From the NCBI GenBank assembly GCA_025210735.1, contig JAOARD010000041.1, positions 57,964-121,963 of the forward strand: DNA of 64,000 nt, given 5' to 3'. The notes below the pieces were generated by a model. It searched no databases, was not told the origin of the DNA, and saw only the letters and a list, made by a program, of their open reading frames with translations. Source of the stretch: Bacteroidales bacterium (GTDB lineage Bacteria; Bacteroidota; Bacteroidia; Bacteroidales; UBA6680). Shown one piece after another: positions 26,594-36,595 of this stretch. Within the stretch, counting starts at the first letter, position 1. The number at the start of each line of letters is the position of its first letter. Made by a program: the position numbers and the translations under genes.

Positions 26594-28123
26594 TTATTTA
26601 GACTCTTCAACCTTATCTTCTCCCATTACATATGTTTTTTCTGACATATTATAAGAGTACACTCTGGATAATATCCAAGAATAATCAAGTATAGAGTATG
26701 TGTTAGAATCTATATTAAAATATTTGCCTTCCGGGATATATACAATTATATCAATCTCCTGAGCTCTCCACTTTGCACCATCACCAATTTTAAACAATTT
26801 GTCCAGATACAATGTATCACCTTTTAACTCATAATTATACTTTATCGACGATACATTATCTATTGCATCCATCTTATTTGAACCCTGCGACTCCTTATAC
26901 AGCTCAATCTCTATAAAATCTTTATCGCCCTTATATATATGCAGTTCCGGCTCAACAAATAACTCTTCACCATACATATCTGTATATATATTTGCCCCTT
27001 CAAAATTAACAGATCTGTCTCTGCTAAGGGTTCTGTAATCAGAAATACTATTACCCTTTATATAAATGGTATCACTGTCTGATGACAACTTATGCCTGTC
27101 TATAACTCTGTCGTTATGAGTAAAATTAAGAGCCACAATACCTATTGTAATTCCAAATACCAATACCGAAACAAACCATACTGCAATACCTGACAATACA
27201 AATGCTTTATCCTTTGATTTTAACTTAAATATTATCTTAATTCCTGCATATATAAGGAATATAGATGGTATAAGAATTCCGACAAATCCGGCAATACACA
27301 TCGACAAAATTGTAGAAACAGGAGCTACATGTAGTATCAATCTTCTTGATATCTCATCCCATATAAACATATCGCCAAAGAAGCCCGATGACTGTACAAA
27401 AAGCCCTATAAACAACCCAAACAATATTCCAATACCTGCCAGTACAAATGCAATACCTATACAGACTAATACAATACGCAGAATAATATATATTATCTTC
27501 CCTAAAGCATGAACAATCTGGCCAAGAGCATAACCAATCTTATTAATAACACCGCTATTATCAATCTTATTTACCCTCTCTGATATATTCTTCTGGATAT
27601 TACCAATATTTACAACCTTACCCTTCATTTCAAGTTTCTGAGCAGGAGTTTCTGCTGCAGGAATTATTACCCAAAGCAGACCATATACCAATAGTCCTGT
27701 ACCAAGTGAAATCAGTGATAATATTACAATTATCAATCTTACAATAGATACATCTGCACTAAAATATGCAGCAAGTCCAGATCCTACTCCCGATATAAGC
27801 GCATTCTCAGTATCACGATACATCCTGCGTTTTACCTTTGGTTCACTGTCATACTCCGGCTCATCACCATAATCACTAGGCTTACCCATAATATCTATAA
27901 CCGACTGTACATCTTCTATAGTAATTATCTCTTTTGAGTCGTTTAAACGTTCATGAAATAGCTCTGATATCCGTTGCTCTATATCACCTACAATCTCATT
28001 TGCCTCATCCAAATCAGCAAATCTTGATTTTATCTGGTTTATATACAGATCGAGTGCTTCATAAGCATCCTCATCTATATTAAATACCAATCCACTAATA
28101 TTTATTCTATTTGTCCGTTTCAT
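26594..28123 (-). CDS. PspC-domain membrane protein with long C-terminal region
   Basis: About 509 residues from MKRTNRINISG; an ATG 7 codons upstream is possible but the inner start matches the paralogue at 28643. N-terminal cytoplasmic domain (FNIDEDAYEALDLYI, VGDIEQRISELFHERL, ITIEDVQSVIDIMG), then a PspC domain (about 95-160; RRMYRDTENALISGVGSGLAAYF, GLLWVIIP), several more membrane helices (about 200-340) and an extracytoplasmic beta-rich tail of about 160 residues. PspC proteins take part in envelope-stress sensing. Last gene of a cluster with a PadR regulator and a smaller PspC protein, which probably controls all three. Confidence 0.82.
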   Translation of the reverse strand: MKRTNRINISGLVFNIDEDAYEALDLYINQIKSRFADLDEANEIVGDIEQRISELFHERLNDSKEIITIEDVQSVIDIMGKPSDYGDEPEYDSEPKVKRRMYRDTENALISGVGSGLAAYFSADVSIVRLIIVILSLISLGTGLLVYGLLWVIIPAAETPAQKLEMKGKVVNIGNIQKNISERVNKIDNSGVINKIGYALGQIVHALGKIIYIILRIVLVCIGIAFVLAGIGILFGLFIGLFVQSSGFFGDMFIWDEISRRLILHVAPVSTILSMCIAGFVGILIPSIFLIYAGIKIIFKLKSKDKAFVLSGIAVWFVSVLVFGITIGIVALNFTHNDRVIDRHKLSSDSDTIYIKGNSISDYRTLSRDRSVNFEGANIYTDMYGEELFVEPELHIYKGDKDFIEIELYKESQGSNKMDAIDNVSSIKYNYELKGDTLYLDKLFKIGDGAKWRAQEIDIIVYIPEGKYFNIDSNTYSILDYSWILSRVYSYNMSEKTYVMGEDKVEESK

Positions 28124-28281
28124 TTGTCTAATTTTTCTTTTCAATGGTCAGATCTAATTTGCACAATAACCTCTTTAATGCATATTTAATCTGCTACTAA
28201 TTCATCTTAATAGTTTAATATTAACTGTTTATTAGTTCCATTAATCTGTTTTAGATTATTGGGTTATACTTTATATTATAG

Positions 28282-28632
28282 TTACTCCTTAACAATATTC
28301 GCCTGATCATCGCTTCTTATTTGCGATACAGCATCAACGAGCTCTTTCCACGATTTATCAAGCTCTTCAAGTACCTCTCTGCCCAGATCTGTTAGTGAGT
28401 AATATTTACGTGGTGGTCCTTGTGTAGACTCCTCCCATCTGTAACTCAACAAACCGGCATTTTTCTGCCTCGTAAGTAACGGATAAAGTGTACCCTCAAC
28501 AACTATTAACTGCGACTCTTTCAACTTCTCTATTATCTTTGATGAGTAGGCATCATTCTTCTCCAGTATCGATAATATACAATACTCAAGTATACCTTTT
28601 CTCATTTGTGCTTTCGTGTTCTCTATATTCAT
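28282..28632 (-). CDS. PadR-family transcriptional regulator
   Basis: 116 residues with the PadR winged helix: KGILEYCILSILEKNDAYSSKIIEKL, VVEGTLYPLLTRQKNAGLLSYRW, GPPRKYYSLTDLGREVL. Short PadR-s1 type with no extra ligand domain. It starts 10 bp after the stop of the small PspC gene on the same strand, and precedes the large PspC gene by about 160 bp, so it probably regulates this membrane-stress cluster, including itself. Confidence 0.9.
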   Translation of the reverse strand: MNIENTKAQMRKGILEYCILSILEKNDAYSSKIIEKLKESQLIVVEGTLYPLLTRQKNAGLLSYRWEESTQGPPRKYYSLTDLGREVLEELDKSWKELVDAVSQIRSDDQANIVKE

Positions 28633-28642
28633 AACTTAACAA

Positions 28643-29224
28643 TTATAGATTCATACGTTTCTTTACATTATCAAACTCATCTTTTGCTGCCTTTGCCAGG
28701 TTATCAAAAGTTACCGGTTTACCTCTCATCTCAAGTTTCTGCGCCTTTGTTCTGGCTTCCGGAAGTACTAACCACAATAGCAGATATACAATACCACCTG
28801 AAAAGAATGCTATTGCAAGAGCTACAAACACTACCCTTACAATCCACGATTCTATATTAAAATATACAGCCAAACCACCGCAAACACCACTCAATACAGA
28901 GTCGTCCGGATTACGATACAGTTTTCTTACACTGCGCGAAGGTTGCCAGTCCTGCGATTCATCACCGGCAAATGCACCCGGACTGCCCATTACCGACACC
29001 ACATACCTTATGTCTTCAATGGTAATTACAGACTGTGCCAACACCATGCGCTCTTCTAATAACTCAGATATCCTCATCTCAACATCAGCAATAACCTCTT
29101 CTGCGTCCTGCTGATCTCTCATCTTCTTCTCAATAGCTTTCAGATAATCGTTAAGATGATCATAAGCATCCTCATCTATATTAAAAACCCTTCCGCTAAT
29201 GTTAACTGTGCATGTCTTCTTCAT
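28643..29224 (-). CDS. PspC-domain protein (short form)
   Basis: 193 residues. The N-terminal segment (VNISGRVFNIDEDAYDHLNDYL, VIADVEMRISELLEERM, VITIEDIRYVVSVMGSPG) is clearly homologous to that of the long PspC protein two genes downstream. A PspC domain follows (about 100-165; RKLYRNPDDSVLSGVCGGLAVYF, LLLWLVLPEA) with one or two membrane helices. First gene of the cluster and so closest to the promoter. Likely inner-membrane envelope-stress component. Confidence 0.87.
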   Translation of the reverse strand: MKKTCTVNISGRVFNIDEDAYDHLNDYLKAIEKKMRDQQDAEEVIADVEMRISELLEERMVLAQSVITIEDIRYVVSVMGSPGAFAGDESQDWQPSRSVRKLYRNPDDSVLSGVCGGLAVYFNIESWIVRVVFVALAIAFFSGGIVYLLLWLVLPEARTKAQKLEMRGKPVTFDNLAKAAKDEFDNVKKRMNL

Positions 29225-29427
29225 CGTTTAATAATTTTTGTTTTAAACAATCTTATGGATCTCTACTAAACATCCATACAAGGAACAATACTTTACAATT
29301 ATCAATGTATTACAAATATAGATAAATATTTTAGTACTATGCAACACATAGTACTAAAAATTTTAAAACAACTATTCCTATTTTTCTTTTTTGTACCTTG
29401 CACTTTAAACAGAATTACAGAAAAACA

Positions 29428-30228
29428 ATGGAATTTAACATGTTAAAAATGAAATCGATAAAACCAGAATCAGGTTCTATTGATTACTATATAAATAACG
29501 GAGATAATGAGATTTATCTGAATGAGAAAATTGGAAAAAAAATTTCTATCAGTTTCAAAAATGTAATCAATTGCATAAAATGTGGTAGAAAAACAAAGAC
29601 TTCATTCAGTCAGGGATTCTGCTATCCTTGCTTTAAAACTGCTCCTGAAGCCGATCCGGCAATTATAAAACCAGAACTTGATCAGTCGCACCTTGGTATA
29701 TCAAGAGATATGGAGTGGGCAAAACAGAATATGTTGGTTGATCAATACGTATATCTTGCCATATCAGGAGGTTTAAAGGTTGGCGTAACCAAACACAACA
29801 ATATTCCTTACAGATGGATTGATCAGGGAGCAACAGAGGGCATAATTATTGCTAAAACACCAAACAGATATACTGCCGGACAGATTGAGGTGAAACTAAA
29901 GGATATTTTCGCTGACAAAACAAACTGGCGAAAGATGCTGACAAACAAAAACGACATTGTTTATAACTTGTTGGAAGAAAAAAACAGGGCACATGAATAT
30001 ATAAAGGAAGATTTTTCGGAATATCTATATACAGACAACACAATTACTACCATAAATTATCCTGTAGAACAGTATCCGGATAAAGTTAAATCTGTTGGAT
30101 TAGACAAGATGCCTGAAATATCAGGTATACTTACCGGAATAAAAGGGCAATACCTTATTATAGATAATAATCTGGTTTTCAATGTAAGAAAACATAATGG
30201 TTATCTTGTTGAGATGAATTTTGAATAG
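29428..30228 (+). CDS. DUF2797-family zinc-ribbon protein
   Basis: About 266 residues from the ATG at 29428; a TTG ten codons upstream is less likely. A four-cysteine zinc ribbon (CIKCGRKTKTSFSQGFCYPC, about 50-70) is followed by LDQSHLGISRDMEWAKQN, YVYLAISGGLKVGVTKHNNIPYRWIDQGA and the AGQIEVKLKDIFADKTNWRKML segment typical of DUF2797. The central part resembles a GIY-YIG-like fold, but I cannot point to a complete catalytic set. Single gene ended by a GC-rich hairpin. Function unknown. Confidence 0.8.
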   Translation: MEFNMLKMKSIKPESGSIDYYINNGDNEIYLNEKIGKKISISFKNVINCIKCGRKTKTSFSQGFCYPCFKTAPEADPAIIKPELDQSHLGISRDMEWAKQNMLVDQYVYLAISGGLKVGVTKHNNIPYRWIDQGATEGIIIAKTPNRYTAGQIEVKLKDIFADKTNWRKMLTNKNDIVYNLLEEKNRAHEYIKEDFSEYLYTDNTITTINYPVEQYPDKVKSVGLDKMPEISGILTGIKGQYLIIDNNLVFNVRKHNGYLVEMNFE

Positions 30229-30242
30229 TATAAAAAAGAGAA

Positions 30243-30265
30243 GGCTCTGCCAGAAAGGCAGAGCC
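30243..30265. terminator. GC-rich hairpin after the DUF2797 gene
   Basis: Perfect 9-bp stem GGCTCTGCC / GGCAGAGCC with a 5-base loop, 14 bp after the stop codon. The T-rich tail comes only about 20 bp later, so it could also act as a 3' stability element. Confidence 0.6.
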
Positions 30266-30346
30266 CGGAACTCAGGTCTTATTTTTAGGGTATGTAAAGC
30301 GGTCACAATATACACTTTTTGCTTTAACCAACAAAAAATGATTGCA

Positions 30347-32653
30347 CTATTTTACTAATTCTGATATATCTTGTCCGAACTTTATCACTTTTATGATATC
30401 ACCCTTAACATCTTTGATTGGAGTATACACCTCAGAGAGGTTCATAACAACATTATTAAATTCCAGTTTATGCTGCATAATTCTGACTTTCCCTCTTCTC
30501 ATATCAGCCCATAACTGCTCATAATCTCTCTCCTGATCATCGGTAAACTGATAACTCATTTTATGATGCGTTCCAAGAACAGTATCCTCTGTAATACCAA
30601 ATGTTCTTAACAGCTTATCATTAACAGAACGTACAATTCCGTTCATATCATACTCTACAACAAAGTGCGTTGCCGACAGTGCATTAAACAAGCTATTCTG
30701 TTCAGCATTCTGGCGTGCTGCCTCCTCTTGTGTTGCTTGTAGTTCTTCAAGGTTCTGACGCATCTCCTCTTCCTGCGATGATAGCTCCTCACTCTGCTGA
30801 CGACTCTGCTCAAGCAGTGCATTCGTACTCTGGTTAATTTTTACATTTCGTAATGTCATTCCTATATCCTTTGCAACTTTCTCACAGAAATCTATCATGT
30901 AGTCTGTAAACTTATTAAACGATGCAAGCTCTATAACTCCCAGAACATTATTCTCATGCTTTATTGGTACAAGAAGCAGTGCCGACGGATTAGAACCTCC
31001 CAAACCAGATACTATCTCTATATACTCATCAGGAATCTCTTCAAGGTATATACGCTCTTTCTCAAGTGCACAAGCACCAACAAGTCCTTCACCCGGCTGA
31101 TAATGTCTCTTATGATACTTTCGTCTGTCATATGCAAATGCCGAAACAAGTTCAAGTAACTGCTCATCTTCCTCTTTATCGTTAAACAGGAATATTCCTC
31201 CCTGATTAACCTCAAGGTATTTTACAAGACTCTTTATAAGTAGATAACTTAGCTCATTAATATTATCGTGCGACTGACGAAGTGTCTCTGCAAAATGGTT
31301 AAGTCCCTCATTTGTCCATACACTAACCTCGTCATCTTTATTTCTCTTCTCTTCTAAATCTTTAGCTTTTTTAAGACTCTCCTGCATTGCTACCAGCGAT
31401 AATCCTAACTTATCCTCATCGCTCTGTAGTTTTAACGATGTTGAAAAATCTCCACGCTCAATATCTCTGGCAAATTCTGCTTTTGCATTTAAACCATCAA
31501 TACAATCGCTAAGCTCATATGCCATATCCTCTAACTCATCGCCGCTATTAAGATTAATCTTAAGGTCATCTCCAATTTTACCTTGTGCCAAATTACCAAT
31601 TGATACAGTAAACTTTTTAAGAGGTTTAGCTATAGCATTTGATAATAACAATAACAGAACAACCAACAATAGAATAAGCCCAATACCTTCAAATATTGAA
31701 TAGAAAAGAATCTTATCTGCCTGACCATTTATAACCTTTGATGGTACCGATACACCAACAGACCATGGTGTAACTGTTTCTCCAATAACAATTGGTGATA
31801 ATGTAACATAGTTATAACTACCATCAGGAAGTTTTTCTTCAAACGAGAAAGTTTCACCTCTTGCAATTCTATCAAGCAAAGCCTCTTTTTCATACTCATT
31901 CGGATAAAGATCTTTAACCGATTTTGTAAGATAATCCTTTACCGAGTGTCCCGCTACAGTACCTTTATTAGACAATAAAAATCCGAAACTACCTTCAAAT
32001 GGCTTAATACCCTTTACAATATTCTGCAAATCATTAAGCGTTATATCTGCACCAACAAGTCCGGTATAGGTACCATTTGCCATAATAGGAATCATTAAAG
32101 ATGTCATTATCAGAGCTTCTTTGCCACTATCTACATGAACATCTCTATATGGCTCCTCAATATTCTCTATTCTATTCTCCTTAAATCTCTTATAAATTGC
32201 ATTATCTCCATCCAGACTGGTAACTCTTTGTTCCTTTCTAATTCTACCATTGCGCCTCTCCAGAGTATTCATTATGCGGCCTGTTGGTCTGTCCCATGTA
32301 GAATCTATTACATTAAGCTCCCAACTATCCCATATTTTATACATTCCCGGCGATTTCTCAAATACCGGAACATACATATCCACTACCATTTTGTCCCACA
32401 TCTCTTGGTCATACTCAGCATAAACCGAATATGCAGAAGCAAGTGTACGGACAGTAAGTAAGTTTTTTTCCAGAATATTTTCCATCTCCAAACCAGCCTC
32501 TCTGGCACTCTGATCGGCCAGAGCAATTGCATCTCTGTATGCATTTCTGTGAGACAGCGTGGCAATAAACCCTATAGACAGGATATAACACAACACGGTG
32601 GTTCCTATTGCACTAATAAGAATCTTCTGACGAATAGATAATCTTATCTTCAT
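30347..32653 (-). CDS. Cache-HAMP-GAF-PAS membrane receptor
   Basis: About 768 residues from MKIRLSIRQK; a GTG 18 codons upstream is unlikely. Membrane helix about 12-32, long periplasmic double-Cache-type sensor (about 38-320; YKIWDSWELN, GLVGADITLNDL, PWSVGVSVP), second helix about 327-350, HAMP (AKPLKKFTVSIGNLAQGKIGDDL), GAF (NQGGIFLFN, AFAYDRRKYH, GEGLVGACALEKE, LGGSNPSALLLVPI, VLGVIELASF), coiled coil (SSQEEEMRQNLEELQATQEE) and a C-terminal PAS. The GAF and coiled-coil parts are strongly similar to the receptor at 21074. No kinase, methyl-accepting or cyclase domain. Probably an input module for a partner elsewhere. Confidence 0.82.
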   Translation of the reverse strand: MKIRLSIRQKILISAIGTTVLCYILSIGFIATLSHRNAYRDAIALADQSAREAGLEMENILEKNLLTVRTLASAYSVYAEYDQEMWDKMVVDMYVPVFEKSPGMYKIWDSWELNVIDSTWDRPTGRIMNTLERRNGRIRKEQRVTSLDGDNAIYKRFKENRIENIEEPYRDVHVDSGKEALIMTSLMIPIMANGTYTGLVGADITLNDLQNIVKGIKPFEGSFGFLLSNKGTVAGHSVKDYLTKSVKDLYPNEYEKEALLDRIARGETFSFEEKLPDGSYNYVTLSPIVIGETVTPWSVGVSVPSKVINGQADKILFYSIFEGIGLILLLVVLLLLLSNAIAKPLKKFTVSIGNLAQGKIGDDLKINLNSGDELEDMAYELSDCIDGLNAKAEFARDIERGDFSTSLKLQSDEDKLGLSLVAMQESLKKAKDLEEKRNKDDEVSVWTNEGLNHFAETLRQSHDNINELSYLLIKSLVKYLEVNQGGIFLFNDKEEDEQLLELVSAFAYDRRKYHKRHYQPGEGLVGACALEKERIYLEEIPDEYIEIVSGLGGSNPSALLLVPIKHENNVLGVIELASFNKFTDYMIDFCEKVAKDIGMTLRNVKINQSTNALLEQSRQQSEELSSQEEEMRQNLEELQATQEEAARQNAEQNSLFNALSATHFVVEYDMNGIVRSVNDKLLRTFGITEDTVLGTHHKMSYQFTDDQERDYEQLWADMRRGKVRIMQHKLEFNNVVMNLSEVYTPIKDVKGDIIKVIKFGQDISELVK

Positions 32654-33032
32654 ACGTAAATAATTTATTTGTAGGTGACATGAACAATCTACAATTTGAC
32701 CTAACACTAAGCAAATACTGTTCCGGGCAAGAGCAAATAGCAGAGCTCATGTAATAGTTTATCTTTCAATGCAAATAAAACAAACAGGTTAATTTATACA
32801 GTCCTAATTTTCATGCTCTTCCAAATGTTTAAATTAACGTGCAATACATAAAACAAATCTCAATAACTTATACTAAGTTATTTTATTGCGCTTAATATAA
32901 TTATTTTATTTAATGTAACACCCAAAATATTTTTGTTATTATTGTTTAGAACATTACGATTAAACCTTTTTTATTAAGATTAATCATAATTCCAGTTCGG
33001 TTTAACAAAAAAACAATACACTATTAAATAAT
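32654..33032. other. divergent intergenic region, no gene seen
   Basis: 379 bp, AT-rich, between the divergent receptor and TolC genes. It should carry both promoters, but no convincing TTTG/TAnnTTTG pair or operator palindrome was found. No RNA gene or repeat recognised. Confidence 0.5.
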
Positions 33033-34478
33033 ATGGAAAGATTTTGCAAAAACGCACTAATAACAATTATGCTTATTACTATCTCTGGAGTATCATGGGG
33101 CCAAGAAACAAAATGGTCTTTAGAGAAATGTATAAAACATGCTATGGAAAACAACCTGCAGATCAAACAAAAGGTATTGCAGTCTAAATTAAACGAGAGT
33201 GCCTACACACAGAGCAGAGCTTCACTTTTTCCAACATTACGGACAACTGCAAGCCATCAGATTAATAGTGGTAGAGCACTTGATGAAACAACATATCAGT
33301 TTACAAAAGATCAGACAATACAGTCAGACAATTTTCAGGTTAGCTCTAACCTTACAATATTCTCTGGTTTTCAGAAGATGAATAGCATTAAGAAGGCTAA
33401 ACTTGATCTTATGGCTAGTATTAAAGATACAGAGAAGACAAAAAATGATATTGCTGTTAATATTGCATCGGCCTATCTTAATATTCTTTTTAATAAAGAT
33501 ATACTTAAGAACTCAAAGAATCAGCTTGATATAATCAGACAACAAGAGGAGCGTACAAAAAAGCTTGTAGACGCGGGTAGCCTCCCACAAGGTAACCTGC
33601 TAGAGATACAGGCACAGGTAGCTGCTGAGGAGCTGAATGTTGTTACATACACTAATCAGCTTAACCTTGCTTATCTTTCGCTTGTTCAGATTCTTGAGTT
33701 AGAATCGTTTGATGATTTTGAGATTGAGGAGCCGGATCTTACAATAGAACAACATGCAAAACAGCTATATGATGTTGCTCAGTCATACAACCTTGCAGTT
33801 GCAAATCTTCCAGAAATAGAGAGTGCAAAACTTAAACTTGAGAGTCAGGAGAAAGAGCTTAAGATTGCTAAGGGTGGATACTATCCGTCATTAACCCTTG
33901 GAGCCGGACTTAACACAAGATATTCAGGAGCTCAAAAAACCAGAACGGTACCAGATCTTAATGCTCCGTTAGGTACAAGACAGATTGGTATTGTTGAGGG
34001 TTCGAATACTCCTGTTATAAGTTTTTATCAGCCAACTCTTTCGCAGGATTATGGTTTTGCCGATCAGTTTAAAGATAATATGAGCTACTATGTAGGGTTT
34101 ACTCTTTCGGTACCAATATTTAATGGTTTAAGTGCTAAAAGCAGAGTTGCCAGAACCAAGATAAATGTAGAGCAAACCAGACTTCAGATGGAGACAGCAA
34201 AAAAAGATCTGCTACAACGTGTTCAGAAAGCATACTACGATGCTGTTGCTGCAATTGAGAAGTTTAAATCGTCAGAAAAAAGTGTGGCTGCAATGCAAAC
34301 TGCATTCAGGTATACAGAAGAGAAATACAATGTTGGAATGGTTAATACTCTTGAATATAATCAGGCAAAGAATAAGCTTATTAAAGCTGAGTCTGATCTG
34401 CTACAGGCAAAGTATGAATATATATTTAAAACAAATATTCTGGACTTTTATAGAGGAAATCCATTAACTTTAAAGTAA
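33033..34478 (+). CDS. TolC-family outer-membrane efflux protein
   Basis: 481 residues. Signal peptide (LITIMLITISGVSWGQ), then the two-fold helical architecture of TolC: WSLEKCIKHAMENNLQIKQ near the start, a long coiled-coil, and the second half with SYYVGFTLSVPIFNGLSAKSRV and a C-terminal YNVGMVNTLEYNQAKNKLIKAESDLLQAKYEYIFK. Forms the trimeric outer-membrane channel of a tripartite exporter. It is followed after 20 bp by the periplasmic adaptor gene, so both are made together. No inner-membrane pump is present in this operon. Confidence 0.92.
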   Translation: MERFCKNALITIMLITISGVSWGQETKWSLEKCIKHAMENNLQIKQKVLQSKLNESAYTQSRASLFPTLRTTASHQINSGRALDETTYQFTKDQTIQSDNFQVSSNLTIFSGFQKMNSIKKAKLDLMASIKDTEKTKNDIAVNIASAYLNILFNKDILKNSKNQLDIIRQQEERTKKLVDAGSLPQGNLLEIQAQVAAEELNVVTYTNQLNLAYLSLVQILELESFDDFEIEEPDLTIEQHAKQLYDVAQSYNLAVANLPEIESAKLKLESQEKELKIAKGGYYPSLTLGAGLNTRYSGAQKTRTVPDLNAPLGTRQIGIVEGSNTPVISFYQPTLSQDYGFADQFKDNMSYYVGFTLSVPIFNGLSAKSRVARTKINVEQTRLQMETAKKDLLQRVQKAYYDAVAAIEKFKSSEKSVAAMQTAFRYTEEKYNVGMVNTLEYNQAKNKLIKAESDLLQAKYEYIFKTNILDFYRGNPLTLK

Positions 34479-34498
34479 TTAGGTAAAAATAATAGGAC

Positions 34499-35809
34499 AT
34501 GAAAGGTAAAAGATTATTTATTATACTGGGTGTAGTTATTGTAATTGCAATTGTTGTAATGACTATAGGTAAAAAGAATGGTGCCTTTGGTAAGAAAGAG
34601 GGGCTGAAGGTTGAGGCTGAGAAGCCACAGTTCAGAAAAATAGTTGAAAAAATTACCGCAAATGGTAAAGTACAACCAGAAACTGAGGTAAAAATCAGTC
34701 CGGATGTATCTGGTGAGATTGTTGAGCTAAACATTAAAGAGGGTGAATATGTAAACAAAGGTAAACTTCTGCTTAAGATAAAGCCTGACACATACATATC
34801 TATGCGCGACAGAGCAACTGCAGCACTAAACTCTGCTAAAGCAAGACTTGCAATAAGCAAAGCTCAGTTTGAGAAGAATACATTGGTTTATCAACGTAAT
34901 AAAAGCCTTTGGGAACAGAAAGCAATATCAGACTCTGACTATGAAAATGCACTATCGGCATATACAGTATCTAAGGCAGAGGTTGAGGCAGCAGAGTTTA
35001 ATGTAAAAAGCTCTGAAGCATCGCTTAAAGAGGCACAGGAGAACCTTGTAAAAACTACAATATATGCTCCTATGAGCGGAACAGTATCTAAACTTAATGT
35101 AGAGCTTGGTGAGCGTGTTGTAGGTACAGCTCAGATGGCAGGAACAGAGATTATGCGTATTGCAAACCTTAACAGAATGGAGGTAAAGGTTGATGTAAAC
35201 GAAAATGATATTGTTCGCGTTAAACTTGGAGACGTTGCAGAGATTGAAGTAGATGCATATATCGACAGAACATTTAAAGGTACAGTAACTGAAATTGCTA
35301 ACTCGGCAAGTGTTACAGGTGGTAGTGCCGATCAGGTAACAACATTTGATGTTAAAATTCTTGTACTTGAAGAGTCGTACGCAGATCTTACATCAGATAA
35401 CCGTAAACCATTCAGACCAGGAATGTCTGCATCTGTAGATATTATTACAAAAGAGATAAACAATGCTCTTTCAGTACCTATTCAGGCTGTAACAATAAGA
35501 GGTGAGGATGATAAAAATCCGAATATTGCCAATAACGATTTTGCAGAGGAAGGAAAAGACAAAAATAACGAAGAAGAAGATCGCGATAAGATGAAAGAGG
35601 TTGTTTTCTTAGTTAATCCTGATAAAACTGTTATGGCTATTGAGGTAAAAACAGGTATTCAGGACGATAAATATATTCAGATTAAAACTGGTATAGACAC
35701 CACTGCTCTTCTGGTTTCTGGTCCTTATAGCGCTGTGTCAAAAAAGCTAAAAGATGGCATGAGTGTTGAAACTAAAAAAAAAAATAACCAAATTCGCAAA
35801 GTAATATAA
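34499..35809 (+). CDS. HlyD/MacA-type periplasmic adaptor of a tripartite efflux pump
   Basis: 436 residues. One N-terminal membrane helix (LFIILGVVIVIAIVVMTIG), a lipoyl half (ANGKVQPETEVKISPDVSGEIVELNIKEGEYV), an alpha-helical hairpin (about 95-185), the second lipoyl half (TTIYAPMSGTVSKLNVELGERV), and beta-barrel and membrane-proximal domains. An acidic insert (EEGKDKNNEEEDRDKMKE, about 345-365) is unusual in length. The hairpin length fits MacA-type adaptors that normally serve an ABC permease such as MacB; none is encoded here. The next gene, tsaB, starts 11 bp later and may be co-transcribed. Confidence 0.9.
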   Translation: MKGKRLFIILGVVIVIAIVVMTIGKKNGAFGKKEGLKVEAEKPQFRKIVEKITANGKVQPETEVKISPDVSGEIVELNIKEGEYVNKGKLLLKIKPDTYISMRDRATAALNSAKARLAISKAQFEKNTLVYQRNKSLWEQKAISDSDYENALSAYTVSKAEVEAAEFNVKSSEASLKEAQENLVKTTIYAPMSGTVSKLNVELGERVVGTAQMAGTEIMRIANLNRMEVKVDVNENDIVRVKLGDVAEIEVDAYIDRTFKGTVTEIANSASVTGGSADQVTTFDVKILVLEESYADLTSDNRKPFRPGMSASVDIITKEINNALSVPIQAVTIRGEDDKNPNIANNDFAEEGKDKNNEEEDRDKMKEVVFLVNPDKTVMAIEVKTGIQDDKYIQIKTGIDTTALLVSGPYSAVSKKLKDGMSVETKKKNNQIRKVI

Positions 35810-35820
35810 ATGCGAAGATT

Positions 35821-36528
35821 ATGAGCACACCTGTATTGTTGCATATAGAGACAAGTACAAATATATGTTCGGTTGCCCTTTCGCAGGGCAATCGTTGTTT
35901 AGGGCTAAAAGAGAGTAGCGATGATAAATCGCACGCTGCCCTACTCACTGTATTTATTGAGGAGTTATTAAAAGAGAACAATATAAAACCTGCCGATATT
36001 GATGCTGTAGCTGTTAGTATGGGACCAGGTTCTTATACCGGATTAAGAATAGGTGTATCTACAGCAAAGGGAATTTGTTACGGCTCAAATGCCAAACTTA
36101 TACCTGTTAGCACACTTAAAGCAATGGCTATACAGATAAAAGAGTCTGACGTTGCTGAGGGTATCTCCGGTAACAAACTGTTTGCACCAATGATAGATGC
36201 CAGAAGAATGGAGGTATACTCCGCTTTCTTTAACAACAATCTTGACACCATAAAAGAGATATCGGCAGATATTATTGATGAGGACTCATATCAGGAGTAC
36301 ATTAAAGAGAACACTATTATAATGGCCGGAAATGGCGCTGCAAAGTGTAAAGAGGTACTTACCGATAGTAAATTTGTATTGCTTGATAATATAGCTCCAT
36401 CTGCAAAAACAATGATTCCGCTTGCACTTGAAGATTACAACAATAATAAATTTGCCGATGTAGCATACTTTGAACCTTTCTACCTGAAAGATTTTGTTGC
36501 TACCACACCAAAAAAGAAGATGTTCTAA
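35821..36528 (+). CDS. tsaB: TsaB, partner subunit for tRNA threonylcarbamoyladenosine (t6A37) synthesis
   Basis: 235 residues. N-terminal ASKHA-like half with LLHIETSTNICSVALSQG and VAVSMGPGSYTGLRIGVSTAKGICYG, the TsaB hallmark (GPGSYTGLRIG). TsaB binds TsaD and TsaE and is required for threonylcarbamoyl transfer to A37 of ANN-reading tRNAs; it lacks catalytic activity itself. Length and motifs are normal for the family. Located 11 bp after the adaptor gene and ended by a clear hairpin. Confidence 0.93.
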   Translation: MSTPVLLHIETSTNICSVALSQGNRCLGLKESSDDKSHAALLTVFIEELLKENNIKPADIDAVAVSMGPGSYTGLRIGVSTAKGICYGSNAKLIPVSTLKAMAIQIKESDVAEGISGNKLFAPMIDARRMEVYSAFFNNNLDTIKEISADIIDEDSYQEYIKENTIIMAGNGAAKCKEVLTDSKFVLLDNIAPSAKTMIPLALEDYNNNKFADVAYFEPFYLKDFVATTPKKKMF

Positions 36529-36540
36529 ATTATAAACATA

Positions 36541-36571
36541 AAAAATCGCTCTGTTTCTCAGGGCGATTTTT
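36541..36571. terminator. bidirectional terminator between tsaB and the TonB receptor gene
   Basis: Stem AAAAATCGCTCTG / CAGGGCGATTTTT (one G-T pair) with a short loop, flanked by A and T tracts. Sits between convergent stops at 36528 and 36596. Confidence 0.85.
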
Positions 36572-36595
36572 CTTTATCTGTAACTAGTATTATTA

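Noticed and set aside
28643..29224. Anti-sigma or sigma-factor role for the PspC/PadR cluster
   Set aside because: No sigma or anti-sigma domain is present; PadR plus PspC explains the cluster.
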